From assembly GCF_037203605.1 (NCBI RefSeq), contig NZ_JBBDHC010000004.1:124001-188000 (forward strand): 64,000 nucleotides of DNA, written 5' to 3'. The notes beneath the pieces are model-generated. The model worked only from the letters and a program-made list of their open reading frames with translations. It was not told the DNA's origin and ran no database searches. A program made the translations under genes and the position numbers. Of the stretch, positions 62,683 through 64,000 are shown piece after piece; the stretch's first letter is position 1, and every line of letters starts with the position of its first letter. This DNA is from Denitratimonas tolerans (GTDB lineage Bacteria > Pseudomonadota > Gammaproteobacteria > Xanthomonadales > Xanthomonadaceae).

Positions 62683-64000
62683 TCACCCCACGCCAAGCCC
62701 GGGAATCGCGCTGATCTGGTCGGGGTCGAAGCCGGCGACCTGGGCGAAGTGGCGGCCGCGCTCGACGTAGTCGCGGTAGCGCGGGAAGCTCGGCGCGCCG
62801 GGCGAAAGCAGGATCACGCCGTCGGCGCCGATCACCTGTTCGGCAATGCGCACGGCTTCGGGCATGTCGGGGGCCTGGAACAGGCCGAAGCGCCCGCCGC
62901 GCGAGGCGAATTTCAGCCCGTCGTATATCTGCGGGCCGTTCTGGCCCATGGTGATGATGGCCAGCGGCGGCTCGCGGTTCATGCGTTCGAAGAACACCGA
63001 CCAGTCCAGGCCGCGGTCGAAGCCGCCCACCAGGATCGCGACGCGGCGGTTGGCGTGGCAGTCAAGCGCGGCGAGCGAGGCGTGCGGCGTGGTGCTGATG
63101 GAGTCGTTGACGTATTCGCGCCCGTCGCGGTGACCGATGACCTGCAGCCGGTGCGGCAGCGGGCGAAAGCTCATGGCGTGCCGCGCCAGCGCGCGCGCGT
63201 CGAAGCCCGCGGCCTCGATGGCCGAGAGCGCGGCGCACAGGTTGCCGCGATTGTGCGCGCCGGGCAGCGGCAGCGCGGATGCGTCCATCACCTCTTCCTC
63301 GCCGCGGTGAATCACGCTGCCGCGCAGGTGCCAGCCGTGGCGCGCGTTGAACCACCAAAGCTGCGCGGCGCGAGTGCCGCCGGCTTCCGCGCCCAGGTTC
63401 GTTTCCGAGGCACTGCCCTGCACCACCGCGCTGCGGCCCAGACTCGCCAGCCGCGCATCGGCGGCGTTCAGGACCAGATGGCGCGGATTGGCGACGGTGG
63501 CGAGCGCGAGCTTGTCGGCGACGTAGCGCTCCTCGCTGCCGTGCCAGTCCAGGTGCTCGGGGAAAAGGTTCAGCACCACCGCCACCTCGGGCGCCACCGC
63601 ATCGCGGGTCTGGTAGCTCGACAGCTCCAGCACGTTGATCTCGGCCGGCGGGTCGGCTTCGAGCAAATCCAGCAGCGGCAGGCCGATGTTGCCGGCCAGG
63701 CCGGTACGTACGCCACCGGCGCGCAGGAGATGGGCGATCAGCGCGCTGGTGGTGCTCTTGCCCTTGGTGCCGGTCACGCAGATCGTTCGCGCCTCCGGGC
63801 TTTCGGCAAACCACAGCGCGGTGCCCGAGGTGAAGCGAACCCCGCGCGCCAGCGCTTGCGCCGCAACGCCGTGGTACGGACTGATGCCCGGCGACTTGAT
63901 CACCACGTCGAAGCGCACCAGGAGGTCGGCCGTCACTTCCTCGGTGAAGATGTAGAGCGCCGGATCGCCCAGCCCCATCACCTCGCTGGCTTCGGCCGCG
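62683..64000 (-). CDS. MurD-type ligase (possibly MurD2), 5' end beyond the window
   Basis: C-terminal 439 residues of a Mur ligase that adds glutamate to UDP-MurNAc-L-Ala. P loop CVTGTKGKSTTSALIA has Lys where classical MurD has Asn (GTNGKST), and VLELSSYQTRD replaces ELSSFQLE. Both features recall MurD2 of Xanthomonas, which adds L-Glu before MurL epimerises it; classical MurD adds D-Glu. The remaining sequence (VLNLFPEHLDWHGSEERY, NDSISTTPHASLAALD) is normal Mur ligase. The N-terminal Rossmann domain lies outside the window, so start and neighbours (murL) cannot be seen. Confidence 0.88.
   Translation of the reverse strand, partial: AAEASEVMGLGDPALYIFTEEVTADLLVRFDVVIKSPGISPYHGVAAQALARGVRFTSGTALWFAESPEARTICVTGTKGKSTTSALIAHLLRAGGVRTGLAGNIGLPLLDLLEADPPAEINVLELSSYQTRDAVAPEVAVVLNLFPEHLDWHGSEERYVADKLALATVANPRHLVLNAADARLASLGRSAVVQGSASETNLGAEAGGTRAAQLWWFNARHGWHLRGSVIHRGEEEVMDASALPLPGAHNRGNLCAALSAIEAAGFDARALARHAMSFRPLPHRLQVIGHRDGREYVNDSISTTPHASLAALDCHANRRVAILVGGFDRGLDWSVFFERMNREPPLAIITMGQNGPQIYDGLKFASRGGRFGLFQAPDMPEAVRIAEQVIGADGVILLSPGAPSFPRYRDYVERGRHFAQVAGFDPDQISAIPGLGVG

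Overview
The window is high-GC DNA packed with genes on both strands. It looks like a chromosomal piece of a Xanthomonadales-like gammaproteobacterium (Lysobacter/Rhodanobacter/Xanthomonas relatives). The case for this rests on four things: a LexA site close to the Xanthomonas-type dyad (TTAGTAGTAATACTACTAA), a lexA-recA-recX order, a REP-like pair with the GTAGGAGCGGCT core, and the hfq-hflX-hflK-hflC-DUF2065 order. I could not run a taxonomic search, so the placement is an inference.

Layout. 1-4.0 kb: the 3' part of a thiolase gene, then a copper-homeostasis locus with copZ-cueR divergent from copA and two CueR-type operators. 4.0-6.1 kb: glutathione-dependent formaldehyde oxidation (frmA, fghA) around a REP-like pair. 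6.17-6.48 kb: a tRNA-Leu(CAA) gene split by a roughly 220-nt group I intron. 6.6-14.2 kb: dapB, a double-FHA protein, a PHA-system protein, a patatin phospholipase, DUF808, a lipoprotein amidase and a P1B ATPase with a C-terminal hemerythrin domain, followed by a decayed phage head-gene fragment. 14.6-23.4 kb: a transporter/sensor-kinase/receiver hybrid, then a porin-cytochrome operon (decaheme MtrA/PioA type, MtrB/PioB type, diheme cytochrome c) divergent from a LysR regulator. 23.5-32.5 kb: azurin, the hfq-hfl operon, a cold-shock gene, serS, DUF805, crcB and rarA.

32.6-41.7 kb: a sulfur module. A sulfide:quinone oxidoreductase-like gene leads a seven-gene leftward run (DUF2892, efflux adaptor, RND pump, heme DUF3365 protein, thioredoxin, OsmC). 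Rightward lie rhodanese, a BigR/SqrR-like ArsR repressor, a second rhodanese and a CMD-family protein. Both directions share one overlapping promoter/operator region. 41.8-51.3 kb: a thioester alpha-2-macroglobulin lipoprotein, an unrecognised P-loop-like protein, amiC, tsaE and nnrDE. 51.3-54.9 kb: a pentaheme cytochrome with an FNR-type site 41.5 bp upstream of its predicted start, and a TPR-GGDEF protein. 54.9-59.1 kb: purA, recX, recA, lexA. 59.3-64 kb: a tricorn-like S41 protease and the C-terminal part of a MurD/MurD2-type ligase that runs off the window.

Taken together the region suggests a respiratory organism that meets metals, low oxygen and sulfide. It has a trans-outer-membrane electron conduit, soluble cytochromes and azurin, copper and other metal pumps, and a persulfide-sensing detoxification system. 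The items most worth following up are the split tRNA-Leu(CAA), the MtrAB-type conduit and the sulfide-controlled operon that contains an RND pump. No IS element, CRISPR array or rRNA was seen.
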